A DNA stretch of 64,000 nucleotides from UBA7703 sp034926785 (lineage in GTDB: Bacteria; Bacillota; Clostridia; Christensenellales; CAG-138), in the NCBI GenBank assembly GCA_034926785.1, contig JAYFQU010000037.1, positions 62,001-126,000 on the forward strand, given 5' to 3'. The position numbers and the translations under genes are program-made. The notes beneath the pieces were generated by a model that made no database searches, was not told where the DNA came from, and saw nothing but the letters and a program-made list of their open reading frames with translations. Below are positions 8,252 to 16,935 of the stretch, piece by piece (position 1 is the first letter of the stretch; every line of letters begins with the position of its first letter).

Positions 8252-10434
8252 GTCGGTGCCTCCGTTCCCGGGTAGCGGATGCGCTCGTGCATCAGCCCCG
8301 TCAACGTGATCAGGAAGCTCTTTTCAATCTTATTGATCTCTTCCAGTGTCAGCGGACTTTGCCTTAGCTGTCCGTCATCCATCTTTCCCTGGACAATGCG
8401 CCGAACCATCTCCGAGACATCCTCCCGCGTTGGTTCGCTCAGCGAGCGAACGGCCGCCTCGCAACTATCCGCAAGCATGACGATTGCGCTTTCCTTCGTG
8501 CTCGGCAGCCCGCCGGGATAGCGGAACAGCCGTTCAATAACCGGCTCACCGTCCTGCGTTTGCAGCTGTTTCGCCTTATGATAAAAATAGGCAACCAGCG
8601 TAGTTCCGTGGTGTTCGGCAACGATTTTTTTCACTTCCGACGGCATGCGATAGCGCGAGAGGTAGGAGAGCGCATCCTTCTGATGCGCGATGATGAACCC
8701 CGCGCTTTCCTCCGGCGAGAGCGTATCGTGTATGTTCTGCCCGTTTTGATTCTCCATGAAATACTGTGGACGGCGCAGTTTGCCAACGTCGTGATACATT
8801 GCTCCCGTTCGGGCAAGCAGCGCATTTGCGCCAATCGCTTCTGCCGCGCCTTCCGCAAGCGAAGCAACCATCATGCTGTGATGGTAGGTGCCAGGCGCGG
8901 CCGTCATCATTTTGCGTAGCAACGGGTGGTTCGCATTGGCGAGTTCGTGCAGCCGCGCGGGGGTCACGATGTCAAACAGGTTTTCCCACATGCTCAGCAT
9001 GCCGACGCAGAACACGGAGAGAATCAAAGCGGATGCCATCTGCAACCCCGCATAGATCAGCGAAGTGTTCCAGGAATATTCCAAGATTACCCCGCCGGCA
9101 ACAACCACCGCCGCACCTGCGAGTCCGCCGAGCGAGCCTGCGGCAATCAGGGTACCGCGTTTTTTGCTGCGTTCCGCAACCAGCATGGTCATTTGACCTG
9201 AAATCAGAATCGCCGCCATCGAGAGGATGGAGTCCGAGCCAAACAGCGTCGTCCCGCTGCCACCCGACAGCAGAGAAAAGGACATGGCAAACGCAATATT
9301 CACCGCTTCAGCGGTTTTGCGGGAGATGAGCAGCGCGGTGAGCAATACGCCGAATATCGCGGGGGTCACGCGCGGATCGATGACGTAGCATACCCACTCC
9401 AAAACGAGTGAAAGAATCAGTACCAGCGCCAGGATCGTCATTTTCTTGCTGGAAGAGAAAGTATCCCGTTCGAAAAAATACAGGTACAGCAGCAGCATGC
9501 CATAGATGCAGAAAAGATAGGCGATAACACCCGGGGCCAGGTGGCTAGTCGCCTCCGCGCCCTTGACTAAATCCAGCGAGAGCAGCATGTTATACTGATC
9601 CTGCGTTACTGTCTGCCCTGCCGCAACAATGGTTGCGCCGCGCGCAATATACTCCGGTTCGACGGCGGCCGCCGCCTTCTCCTGCGCGCGCGTGGTTTCA
9701 ATCGGGTTAACCACATTGGTCGGCAGCAGATATTCATCGTATACCATTTCGCCAAGCGCTTTCAGCCAGACGGAAAGCGTCGTCACCTTAAGTTCCCGAT
9801 TGATAACAGCGAGCACCTTCGCCTGATTTTCCTCAGAAACGCCCGCGCGCAACTGTTGGGTTAAGGTTGGCACCACGCGATCCTGCAGCTGCTTCATCTC
9901 CGCGTCGCTCGCGTCCAGCAAGGCGTATCCAAGCGAGGTATCGGAGATCGTATTAATCGGAAGCTTTGCGAGCATGGCGAGCAGATCCGCTGTTGAAATG
10001 ACCTCCTGCCAAGTGCGCGTGTCCTTGTTGTCCGTGTCACCGTCTCCGGTTGCCGTCCAGGATGCCGCGCGGATGTCCTTCGCCGCATTTCGGAAACTTG
10101 CCAACGCGGAGAAAAAGCTTTGTGCGTTAGAAATCAGCGTATCCGCAAGTTTGGTATCCACGGCGTAAACATCCTTAACGCCATTTCGCGCCGCCTGCCG
10201 CAGCGCCTCCGTATTTACGGCATCTTCCACCATACGCGGAGCGGTGATGGCCTCCTTTGCTGTGGAGCCAACGGAAACCTCATATCTTTTGGGCGTAAGT
10301 GACGTTATGGTGACAAGACACGCCAAAGCAAAGCAGACGAGCAGCACAAATATGCCGTAGATGCGCGTCTTTGGTCTTGCGGACGGTTTTTTCTGCTTGG
10401 ATTGCGCTTTTTTTCGCGATTCAGACACGATCAT
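8248..10434 (-). CDS. pgpH: 7TM-HD membrane phosphodiesterase, PgpH/YqfF type (c-di-AMP hydrolase)
   Basis: 728 aa. A short cytoplasmic lead and one N-terminal membrane segment (~25-45) are followed by a ~250-residue extracytoplasmic 7TMR-HDED domain, about seven membrane segments (~290-480) and a cytoplasmic HD domain with HDVGK near residue 548. In Listeria PgpH hydrolyses cyclic di-AMP, so the same role is expected here. The ATG at 10434 has GAGG six bases upstream, favouring it over the ATG at 10446. It is located directly upstream of ybeY, as in other Firmicutes. Confidence 0.93.
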   Translation of the reverse strand: MIVSESRKKAQSKQKKPSARPKTRIYGIFVLLVCFALACLVTITSLTPKRYEVSVGSTAKEAITAPRMVEDAVNTEALRQAARNGVKDVYAVDTKLADTLISNAQSFFSALASFRNAAKDIRAASWTATGDGDTDNKDTRTWQEVISTADLLAMLAKLPINTISDTSLGYALLDASDAEMKQLQDRVVPTLTQQLRAGVSEENQAKVLAVINRELKVTTLSVWLKALGEMVYDEYLLPTNVVNPIETTRAQEKAAAAVEPEYIARGATIVAAGQTVTQDQYNMLLSLDLVKGAEATSHLAPGVIAYLFCIYGMLLLYLYFFERDTFSSSKKMTILALVLILSLVLEWVCYVIDPRVTPAIFGVLLTALLISRKTAEAVNIAFAMSFSLLSGGSGTTLFGSDSILSMAAILISGQMTMLVAERSKKRGTLIAAGSLGGLAGAAVVVAGGVILEYSWNTSLIYAGLQMASALILSVFCVGMLSMWENLFDIVTPARLHELANANHPLLRKMMTAAPGTYHHSMMVASLAEGAAEAIGANALLARTGAMYHDVGKLRRPQYFMENQNGQNIHDTLSPEESAGFIIAHQKDALSYLSRYRMPSEVKKIVAEHHGTTLVAYFYHKAKQLQTQDGEPVIERLFRYPGGLPSTKESAIVMLADSCEAAVRSLSEPTREDVSEMVRRIVQGKMDDGQLRQSPLTLEEINKIEKSFLITLTGLMHERIRYPGTEAPT

Positions 10435-10460
10435 TCTCGTCCTCATTCATCTAGATTTGC

Positions 10461-10476
10461 CCGCGGATATCCGCGG
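10461..10476. repeat. Intercistronic perfect palindrome between phoH and pgpH
   Basis: CCGCGGATATCCGCGG is a 16-base perfect palindrome in the 50-base gap after the phoH stop. No U-run follows on the minus strand, so it is more likely an mRNA stability or processing hairpin than a terminator. Confidence 0.5.
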
Positions 10477-10484
10477 TATTTTCA

Positions 10485-11468
10485 TTAGGTTGTTCTTCTT
10501 GGTTTCTCAACTTTCTCATAGGCGCAGATGATGCGCTGCACCAGTTCATGACGCACAACATCCTTATGCGTCAGGTTAATAATCTTGATTCCCTCTACCC
10601 CATCCAAAATCTTGGTGGCTTGCACCAGTCCGCTCGCCTTCTCGCGTGGCAAATCAATCTGCGTGATATCTCCCGTAACCACCACGCGGGAGCCTTCGCC
10701 GATGCGCGTGAGAAACATCTTCATCTGCTCGGTGGAGCAGTTCTGCGCCTCGTCTAATATGATGTAGGCGTTGCTCAGCGTGCGTCCGCGCATATAAGCA
10801 AGCGGGGCAACTTCGATCGCGCCGCGCTCATAGAGCGCCTTATAGCTCTCCAGCCCCAAAAACTCCTGTAAGGCATCGTAGAGCGGGCGCAGATATGGGT
10901 CCACCTTGCTCTGCAGATCTCCGGGAAGAAAGCCGAGCTTTTCGCCGGCTTCCACAGCGGGCCGCGTGAGGATAATCCGCTCCACTTCCTTGTTTTTAAA
11001 GGCCTGCACCGCCATTGCAACGGCAAGATAGGTCTTTCCTGTTCCCGCCGGTCCAATGCCGAAAACCAGTTCAAATTCCTTGAGCGCCGAAATATATCGT
11101 TTTTGTCCCAGCGTTTTACACTTGATCTGGCGGCCTTTGTTGGTGATGGCAATAACGTCCCCCATGATCTTCTCAATCATGTCCGCATTGCCCTCTTTTG
11201 CAAGATCAACTGCGTAGCGGATGCGACTTCTGTTGATCTTTTCGCCGCGTCGCTGCATCTCCAGCATTTTTTCTATTACGATGCGTGCGAGATCGGCGCC
11301 TTCCTGCTCGCCTGTAATGCGAATGCCATGCTCCTCGGCGGTGATGTGCGCGCCGGTTTCGTCCTCCAGAACGCCAATATTCTCATCGAATACGCCGAAT
11401 AACCCAAGCAGTTCATCCACGTTTTCCAGTGGAATTGAAAGCATAACCCGCTCTGTTTCCTGTGTCAA
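10485..11468 (-). CDS. phoH: PhoH-family ATPase (PhoH-like / YbeZ)
   Basis: 327 aa from a TTG start at 11468. AAAGGAG (11477-11483) lies 8 bases upstream and the N-terminus then aligns with family members; the upstream ATG at 11546 has no such site. An N-terminal KH-like region precedes the P-loop ATPase domain: Walker A GPAGTGKT (~138-146) and Walker B YIILDEAQNC. PhoH/YbeZ partners YbeY in RNA metabolism, fitting its place at the head of this operon. Its biochemical role remains poorly defined. Confidence 0.94.
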   Translation of the reverse strand: MTQETERVMLSIPLENVDELLGLFGVFDENIGVLEDETGAHITAEEHGIRITGEQEGADLARIVIEKMLEMQRRGEKINRSRIRYAVDLAKEGNADMIEKIMGDVIAITNKGRQIKCKTLGQKRYISALKEFELVFGIGPAGTGKTYLAVAMAVQAFKNKEVERIILTRPAVEAGEKLGFLPGDLQSKVDPYLRPLYDALQEFLGLESYKALYERGAIEVAPLAYMRGRTLSNAYIILDEAQNCSTEQMKMFLTRIGEGSRVVVTGDITQIDLPREKASGLVQATKILDGVEGIKIINLTHKDVVRHELVQRIICAYEKVEKPRRTT

Positions 11469-11567
11469 GCAGCGCTCTCCTTTGTTGATGAATTGTTTCC
11501 AAAATGGCGTGGCAGACGCCCAAAAAGCGCGGTTCCCTGCACGCATAGTGGAATTCGCTTACTCGCG

Positions 11568-11576
11568 ATTATAACA
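11568..11576 (-). promoter_or_regulatory. Extended -10 promoter for the phoH operon
   Basis: TGTTATAAT on the minus strand is a TGn-extended, perfect -10. It lies ~100 bases upstream of the phoH TTG start; no strong -35 was found. The stretch 11469-11567 is otherwise an untranslated leader. Confidence 0.55.
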
Positions 11577-11636
11577 CATGCGCTCTCAAAATACCACGCC
11601 TGCCCGATGCTAGGGCGTTTTTGTGATGACTCAATG

Positions 11637-11665
11637 AAAAAATCCCGCCGGGATCCGGCGGGATT
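11637..11665 (-). terminator. Rho-independent terminator / left palindrome of hairpin element
   Basis: A 25-base palindrome (AATCCCGCC...GGCGGGATT, 11641-11665) is followed on the minus strand by TTTTTT. This is a strong terminator for transcription coming from the DUF368 gene, ~200 bases upstream. An almost identical palindrome is repeated at 11836-11860. Confidence 0.75.
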
Positions 11666-11860
11666 TCAGAGCATCAACAAACCCAGTAGGGGGTTTGGGG
11701 GATTTCGAACCCCCCATGTTCCTTCAAATTTGGCGATTCATTCGCCAAATTTGTGAAAAAATGGCGCGATTCGCGTCATTTTAACCCAAAGTAAAACCCA
11801 TCGGCAGAGTCCGCAGGACTTTGTCGATGGGCTGAAATCCCGCCGGGATCCGGCGGGATT
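11637..11860. repeat. Compact hairpin-rich element with matching inverted ends
   Basis: The ends carry the same 25-base palindrome (11641-11665 and 11836-11860). The similarity continues inward as inverted repeats: TTTCAG, then CATC(A/G)ACAAA on both sides. Inside are a G/C-run hairpin (~11687-11715), a perfect 12-bp stem (11725-11736 with 11742-11753), a stem at ~11757-11782, and a 16-bp stem with two G-U pairs (11797-11812 with 11816-11831). It has no ORF and fills the phoH/DUF368 gap. A MITE-like or interspersed structured repeat is possible; only one copy is in the window. Confidence 0.65.
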
Positions 11861-11866
11861 TTGAGA

Positions 11867-12778
11867 TTAGGATTCCGTTTCGTCGTTCGGTTCTTTGGTT
11901 GGTTCTTCAGCTGGCTTTTCCTTGGGATACTTATCGCTCCAACGATCCATGAAGAACGACCCGGCAAATCCAGCCACAGCGGCAACAAGGCAAAGCAGGG
12001 CCTCACCAACGCTCGCGAACGAAAGCGGTATGATCGGGATCGTCGATGCGATGACGAAACCGACGACGCAATAAAAGGCAATGCCATAATGTTTTTCAAA
12101 CAAATGGTTGACAAACCGCGCGAGCAGAACCACCGTTGAGATAATGCCGATCGCAAACGGAAAGAGTACGCCGATATCCAACGCGGCGATGCCCGCCGAC
12201 ATCGGCTGATACAGCCCCAGAAACAGCAGGATCGACGACGAACTCATGCCCGGCACGATCAGGCTGATGCCCCAAAGGACACCGCAGAAGATATACCAGC
12301 CAAAAGAAGGCGTTACCGTCGCCTGATGGCTCGATTTTAAGAGGTAAAAGAACGCCATTAAAGCGGCCGTACTGATTGCAAGGGCAACCCACATGCCTTT
12401 GGTTCTGCCTTCTTTTGCACCTTCGCGCAGGAGGGACGGAAATGTGCCGATGATGAGGCCGACGAACAGGCTGGTGATGATTGCCGCGTTAAGCTCAAGC
12501 AGCTTTGCAATCCCGCCCGCAAGTCCCAAAAATCCCGCCGCCCAGCCGATAAAAATAGGAATAAACAGTCTCCAGTAGAGCTTGAGATTTTGAAATGGTT
12601 TTGCTAAAACCGCCATCATCGGCTGATAGATGCCAAACGCGACGCCGAGCACACCGCCGGAGATGCCCGGGAGAATTGCGCCCGCTCCAATGATAGCGCC
12701 TTGTATGACGCGCACGACAAATCGTTTGATTGCAGGTAATCCGCGCAGTTTTTCTTGTTCCATCCTCTGTGTTTTCAT
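11867..12778 (-). CDS. DUF368 membrane protein, putative undecaprenyl-phosphate translocase
   Basis: About 303 aa from ATG 12778, with ~8-9 membrane segments. Two related motifs, GAILPGISGGVLGVAFGIYQP near the N-terminus and IVPGMSSSSILLFLGLYQP in the second half, indicate an inverted repeat fold. DUF368 proteins have been implicated in recycling undecaprenyl phosphate across the membrane (PopT). The C-terminal ~20 residues are Lys/Glu/Pro-rich and cytosolic in character. The Shine-Dalgarno spacing is not ideal for any candidate start (12778 or 12763). Confidence 0.88.
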   Translation of the reverse strand: MKTQRMEQEKLRGLPAIKRFVVRVIQGAIIGAGAILPGISGGVLGVAFGIYQPMMAVLAKPFQNLKLYWRLFIPIFIGWAAGFLGLAGGIAKLLELNAAIITSLFVGLIIGTFPSLLREGAKEGRTKGMWVALAISTAALMAFFYLLKSSHQATVTPSFGWYIFCGVLWGISLIVPGMSSSSILLFLGLYQPMSAGIAALDIGVLFPFAIGIISTVVLLARFVNHLFEKHYGIAFYCVVGFVIASTIPIIPLSFASVGEALLCLVAAVAGFAGSFFMDRWSDKYPKEKPAEEPTKEPNDETES

Positions 12779-12883
12779 CCTTCTATCTTTCGATCGGCGC
12801 AACGTCTTCTCGCGGTCAAGCTGCGTTTTTTCGAAGCAACACTTGATCGGTCGCTTGCGCACAAGCTTTATCAGTCGAAAAAT

Positions 12884-12913
12884 AGTATACATCGATTATG
12901 GTATTAAGATCAA
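12884..12913 (-). promoter_or_regulatory. Promoter for the DUF368 gene
   Basis: TTGATC (12908-12913), an 18-bp spacer, TATACT (12884-12889) on the minus strand, ~105 bases before the chosen ATG. It diverges from the dapL promoter about 65 bp away. Confidence 0.6.
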
Positions 12914-12979
12914 CCAATTCCTGCGTGATCCCAGAATTATAATCGGATTCTCATCTGTTTATGCGTATTTTCCTCTCTC

Positions 12980-13009
12980 TTGCGCGCATATAAATTCATA
13001 TGATATAAT
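12980..13009 (+). promoter_or_regulatory. Promoter for dapL
   Basis: TTGCGC (12980-12985), an 18-bp spacer and a perfect TATAAT (13004-13009), ~32 bases before the TTG start. No riboswitch-like leader fits in this short 5' UTR. Confidence 0.65.
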
Positions 13010-13040
13010 GCCTTGATTTAGAAAATGGGGAGATTTGGAT

Positions 13041-14273
13041 TTGTTTACAGCAAACGGATACTATTCGCAGCTCCACGGCAATTACCTGTTCTATGAAGTA
13101 GGCAAGCGTGCCGCCGCTTTTGCAAAAGCGCATCCGGAGGCCAAGATCATCCGCATGGGGATTGGCGACGTGACGCGCCCGCTTGTTCCTGCCGTCGTAG
13201 AGGCAATGCATAAGGCTGTGGACGATATGTCCCGCGCGGAAACCTTCCATGGCTATGGCCCGGACTTCGGGTATGAGTTCCTGCGCGAGGCGATTCTGCG
13301 CCGCGATTATACGGCGCGAGGCGTCTCTCTCGGTCTTGAAGAGATCTTCGTTTCCGACGGCGCAAAGTGCGATGTTGGCAATATTCAGGAGATCTTTTCA
13401 CAGGACTGCATCGTCGCGGTGACCGATCCCGTCTACCCCGTCTATGTGGATACCAACGTCATGAGCGGGCGCGGCGGCTGCTTTGACGAGCGTAAGGGCG
13501 GCTATGAAAAGATCGTCTATCTGCCCGGCACCGTAGAAAACGGTTTTGTCGCCGAGCTGCCGAAAGAGCGCGTTGACGTCATGTATCTATGTTTTCCGAA
13601 CAACCCGACGGGTGTGGCGCTCACAAAAGAGCAGCTTAAGGTCTATGTGGACTATGCCCGCGCGAACAGGACTTTGATCCTTTATGACTCGGCGTATGAA
13701 TCCTACATCTCCGAACCGAACATTCCACACAGCATCTACGAGGTGGAGGGCGCGAAGGAATGCGCCATCGAATTCCGTTCCATGTCTAAGACCGCCGGAT
13801 TCACCGGCACACGCTGCGCGTATACCGTCGTTCCCAAGGCGCTGGTCTATCAGGACTCCCTTGGCAACGAGGTGCATCTGCGCGACCTTTGGGCGCGCCG
13901 CGTCTCGACCAAATTTAATGGCGTGTCGTATATCACCCAGCGCGGCGCGGAGGCCGCCTACAGCCCGGCGGGCAACGAGCAGATTATGAACGTTGTCGCA
14001 GATTATATGGAAAACGCGCGAATCATCCGGGAAGGACTGCAGAAGGCGGGCTACACCGTGTTTGGCGGCATCAACGCGCCATATATCTGGTTGAAGGTTC
14101 CGCATGGTGACAGTTGGAAATTCTACGATGAACTCTTAAGCCGCTATCACATCATCGGCACCCCGGGCGAAGGCTTTGGCGCGGCAGGCGAGGGCTTCTT
14201 CCGCATGACGGCGTTTGCCACGCGTGAGAACACCATCACCGCAATGGAGCGTATCCAAAAGGGATCGATATGA
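13041..14273 (+). CDS. dapL: LL-diaminopimelate aminotransferase
   Basis: 410 aa from a TTG at 13041, 8 bases after GGGGAG. It gives the N-terminus MFTANGYYSQLHGNYLFYEV, matching DapL (MFKIN...YL..PGSYLF). A TTG six bases earlier is too close to the ribosome site. DapL converts tetrahydrodipicolinate directly to LL-DAP with glutamate, bypassing the acyl-dependent steps of lysine and wall-precursor synthesis. Family marks include CFPNNPTGVAL, the aspartate in LILYDSAYE and the PLP lysine in SMSKTAGFTGTR. It overlaps the next gene by four bases. Confidence 0.95.
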   Translation: MFTANGYYSQLHGNYLFYEVGKRAAAFAKAHPEAKIIRMGIGDVTRPLVPAVVEAMHKAVDDMSRAETFHGYGPDFGYEFLREAILRRDYTARGVSLGLEEIFVSDGAKCDVGNIQEIFSQDCIVAVTDPVYPVYVDTNVMSGRGGCFDERKGGYEKIVYLPGTVENGFVAELPKERVDVMYLCFPNNPTGVALTKEQLKVYVDYARANRTLILYDSAYESYISEPNIPHSIYEVEGAKECAIEFRSMSKTAGFTGTRCAYTVVPKALVYQDSLGNEVHLRDLWARRVSTKFNGVSYITQRGAEAAYSPAGNEQIMNVVADYMENARIIREGLQKAGYTVFGGINAPYIWLKVPHGDSWKFYDELLSRYHIIGTPGEGFGAAGEGFFRMTAFATRENTITAMERIQKGSI

Positions 14274-14935
14274 CAAAGATCATCGCGTTCGAAGGCATTG
14301 ACGGAACGGGAAAAACCGTGCAGCTTCAGCGGCTCTACGAGCGGTTGGCAACGCGCGGCCTTTCCGTTCTCTCGCTTTCGTTTCCGATGTATGATTCCTT
14401 CTTCGGCGCTGAGTGCGGCAGGCTGCTCTCCGGCAGCGGCGGCGTGCGCGCGAACGAGGTGGATCAAAAGAGCATGGCGCTCTGGTATGCGCTGGATCGC
14501 TTTGAAGCCTTTCGGGATTTTGACTATTCCGGCGCGGACGTGCTCTTGATCAATCGCTACATTCTGAGCAACGCGGTCTATCAGTCCGTTCGCGAACGTG
14601 ACCTGGGCAATCCCGACCTGCTGGATTTTGTCGTCGCGCTGGAATATGAACACTTTCGCATTCCAAAGGCGGATATACATATTGTGCTGGACATGAATCC
14701 CGAGACCGCATATGAAAACGTCGGCAAAAAGGGTTTTCGGGACTATGTTGGCGACCAGCCGGACATCTACGAAGCTTTGCCGGATATTCAAAAACGCGCG
14801 CGGCAGAAATATATAGAATACGCCTCGCGCATGCCGAATATTCGCATCATTCCCTGCATGGAACAAAACCGGCTAAAAAGCATCGAGGTCATCGGCGCGC
14901 TCATCGACGAGCAGATTTCTTTTCTGCTGGCATAA
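14270..14935 (+). CDS. Thymidylate-kinase-like nucleotide kinase
   Basis: 221 aa. The P-loop EGIDGTGKT (~8-16) and the SFPMYDS segment are those of dTMP kinases, which make dTDP from dTMP. The following motif reads INRYILSNAVYQ, where most dTMP kinases have DRY; the Asp is replaced by Asn. That, and its position behind dapL and not next to holB, suggests a paralogue with possibly altered substrate use. ATG overlaps the dapL stop (14270-14273). Confidence 0.82.
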   Translation: MTKIIAFEGIDGTGKTVQLQRLYERLATRGLSVLSLSFPMYDSFFGAECGRLLSGSGGVRANEVDQKSMALWYALDRFEAFRDFDYSGADVLLINRYILSNAVYQSVRERDLGNPDLLDFVVALEYEHFRIPKADIHIVLDMNPETAYENVGKKGFRDYVGDQPDIYEALPDIQKRARQKYIEYASRMPNIRIIPCMEQNRLKSIEVIGALIDEQISFLLA

Positions 14936-15010
14936 CCAACCGTTCAAACGTGTCCCCTGCAAAGATGCGGGCTGGATACTTGAAATATTCATTTAGGAGG
15001 TAAGGAATCT

Positions 15011-16072
15011 ATGCGTAAAATTGGTATTTTGACGGGCGGCGGAGACTGCCCGGGCCTCAACGCGGTTATCCGCGGCGTCGTCGAGGAATGCGCGGCGGCA
15101 GGCATTGAGGTATACGGTTTTTCCGCCGGCTGGCGCGGCGCGCTGACCGGCGAAGGCCGCTGGCTCACCCTTAAGGATGTGGAAGGCCTTCAGACCAAGG
15201 GCGGTACCATCCTGGAGAGCAGCCGCACCAACGTCATGAAGGAAGAAAACGGCCCGGAGCGTGTCCGCAAGACCCTCGAAAGCCTTGGGCTTGAGGGCAT
15301 GGTCGCCATCGGCGGCGACGACACCCTCGGCGTTGCCAACAAGCTCACCAAGATGGGTATGAAGATGATCGGCGTGCCGAAGACCATCGACAACGATCTC
15401 TCCTGTACCGATTACACCTTCGGCTTCGATACCGCGAGCAATATCGCAATGGAATGCATCGACCGTCTGCACACCACCGCCGCGTCTCACGCGCGCTGCT
15501 TCGTCGTGGAGTGCATGGGTCGCCACACCGGATGGATCGCCGTTCAGGCGGGCCTTGCGGCGGACGCAAACCTGATCCTCATCCCTGAATTTCCGAAGAC
15601 CTTCGACGAGATCATGCAGGTCATCCGCGCGCGCTACATCAAGGGGCAGCGCCATACCATCATCGCGGTTGCGGAAGGCTTCGAGCTCAAGGGCGAGACG
15701 CAGGATAACGTCGGCCTCGACGCGTTTGGCAACAAGCTTCTTCTGGAAAAAGAGGTTGCGAAAACCCTTTCGGATCGCATTGAGAAAGCCATGCGTGCGG
15801 ATTCCTCACTCGACGAAAAGCGCAAATATTTCGAGTGCCGCTCGGTCGTCCTCGGCCACATTCAGCGCGGCGGTTCTCCTTCCTGTTTCGACCGCGTTCT
15901 CGGCACGCGTCTCGGCTTCAAGGCCGGCGAGCTGGTCGTCACCGAGCAGTACGGCAACATGGTTGCGCTTCAGGGTACGGACATCGTAACCGCGGACCTC
16001 GACAAAGCGGTTAGCGAGCGCAAAGAGGTTGACTGGGACTTCTACAAGTCCATCTCCATCCTCTTTAAATAA
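15011..16072 (+). CDS. pfkA: 6-phosphofructokinase, pyrophosphate-type active site
   Basis: 353 aa with AGGAGG nine bases before the ATG. It phosphorylates fructose 6-phosphate at C1, the committed step of glycolysis. The phosphoryl-donor residues are diagnostic: GGDDT has Asp104 and PKTIDND has Lys124, the pair found in PPi-dependent enzymes, whereas ATP enzymes carry Gly at both (GGDGS, PGTIDND). Sugar-phosphate residues (MGRHTGWIA, HIQRGGSP) are intact. If PPi is used, the step is reversible and saves ATP. Monocistronic, with a strong terminator behind it. Confidence 0.95.
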   Translation: MRKIGILTGGGDCPGLNAVIRGVVEECAAAGIEVYGFSAGWRGALTGEGRWLTLKDVEGLQTKGGTILESSRTNVMKEENGPERVRKTLESLGLEGMVAIGGDDTLGVANKLTKMGMKMIGVPKTIDNDLSCTDYTFGFDTASNIAMECIDRLHTTAASHARCFVVECMGRHTGWIAVQAGLAADANLILIPEFPKTFDEIMQVIRARYIKGQRHTIIAVAEGFELKGETQDNVGLDAFGNKLLLEKEVAKTLSDRIEKAMRADSSLDEKRKYFECRSVVLGHIQRGGSPSCFDRVLGTRLGFKAGELVVTEQYGNMVALQGTDIVTADLDKAVSERKEVDWDFYKSISILFK

Positions 16073-16090
16073 CAATCATAACGCATCAAA

Positions 16091-16130
16091 CAAGCGGGCG
16101 GGATCTAATATCCCGCCCGCTTGATTTTTT
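16091..16130 (+). terminator. Rho-independent terminator after pfk
   Basis: A 14-bp perfect stem (16091-16104 with 16110-16123; core GCGGGCGGGAT) with loop CTAAT is followed by ATTTTTT. It also separates pfk from the convergent nitrilase gene, whose stop lies inside the T-run. Confidence 0.9.
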
Positions 16131-16917
16131 ATCGCCTAATTCGCATCAGTTGATCTGAAACAAATCTTCTCCCCGTGGCGCCAAAGGAGAGTTCTTCCCG
16201 CTTCTCTAGCTCATACACCAGCAGTCCTTCTTTGTGCCGCTCCAGATGTTGCACGATCATTCCGTTTTCATCAATCGCCGCCGTTGGCGCGGTTTGAAAG
16301 ATTGCGCTATCGTTTACACTGACCAGTTGCATTACGTTTTCTACCGCACGCGTGCGAAGATGCGCCAGAATCAAGTCGTAACGACCCGGCACATCCGGCT
16401 CCGACCGATCGGCAAAGAGCACAACGGCGCAGTCCGCGCGACGCACATACAGTTCTCGAAAATACTCCGGGAATCTAACTTCGTAGCAAATCCGTACGCC
16501 GATGCGAAAACCGTCTATTTCGATCACGCCGTCGTCAAGCGCACCCGCGCGAAAATTCTCCGTATCCCAACCCCAGATCGCGCGTTTTTGATAGATCGAT
16601 CGTGCCTGTTCTCCCGGTTTGATCCAATAGGCGCTGTTAAAGCAGTCGGAATCGACGCGCTCCACCGCGCCAAAGAGCAGGTGCATTTGATGGCGAGACG
16701 CAAGCTCTTCGAATTCATGTTGGTATTTTGTCAAAAGAAAAAGATCGATGGCATCCGCGGTTTGAACATTCTCCCCGGGGTATCCGGTCAGCGCGCACTC
16801 CGCAAAAGCCAATAGCCGCACCGATTCCTCCGCGGCTTGTTGAATAGCCCTTCGGAAATGCTGCAGGTTTTGCTCCATGCTGCCGGACACGGCAAACTGA
16901 TATGCTCCAATCCGCAT
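16129..16917 (-). CDS. Carbon-nitrogen hydrolase (nitrilase superfamily, omega-amidase-like)
   Basis: 262 aa. The Glu-Lys-Cys catalytic triad is visible in FAECALTGYPG, YQKRAIWGWD and RICYEVRFPE, plus the second conserved Glu in ENVMQLV. These thiol enzymes hydrolyse small amides or carbamoyl compounds; the specific substrate cannot be read from sequence. GGAGAGG stands four bases before the ATG. It lies 18 bases behind the ABC exporter gene, so it is likely cotranscribed with it. Confidence 0.9.
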   Translation of the reverse strand: MRIGAYQFAVSGSMEQNLQHFRRAIQQAAEESVRLLAFAECALTGYPGENVQTADAIDLFLLTKYQHEFEELASRHQMHLLFGAVERVDSDCFNSAYWIKPGEQARSIYQKRAIWGWDTENFRAGALDDGVIEIDGFRIGVRICYEVRFPEYFRELYVRRADCAVVLFADRSEPDVPGRYDLILAHLRTRAVENVMQLVSVNDSAIFQTAPTAAIDENGMIVQHLERHKEGLLVYELEKREELSFGATGRRFVSDQLMRIRR

Positions 16918-16935
16918 GTGGCCTCTCCGGTTTCC

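Noticed and set aside
11687..11720. Possible tRNA gene suggested by GGTTCGAAATCC
   Set aside because: No acceptor, D or anticodon arms can be built around it; only a T-arm-like hairpin is present.
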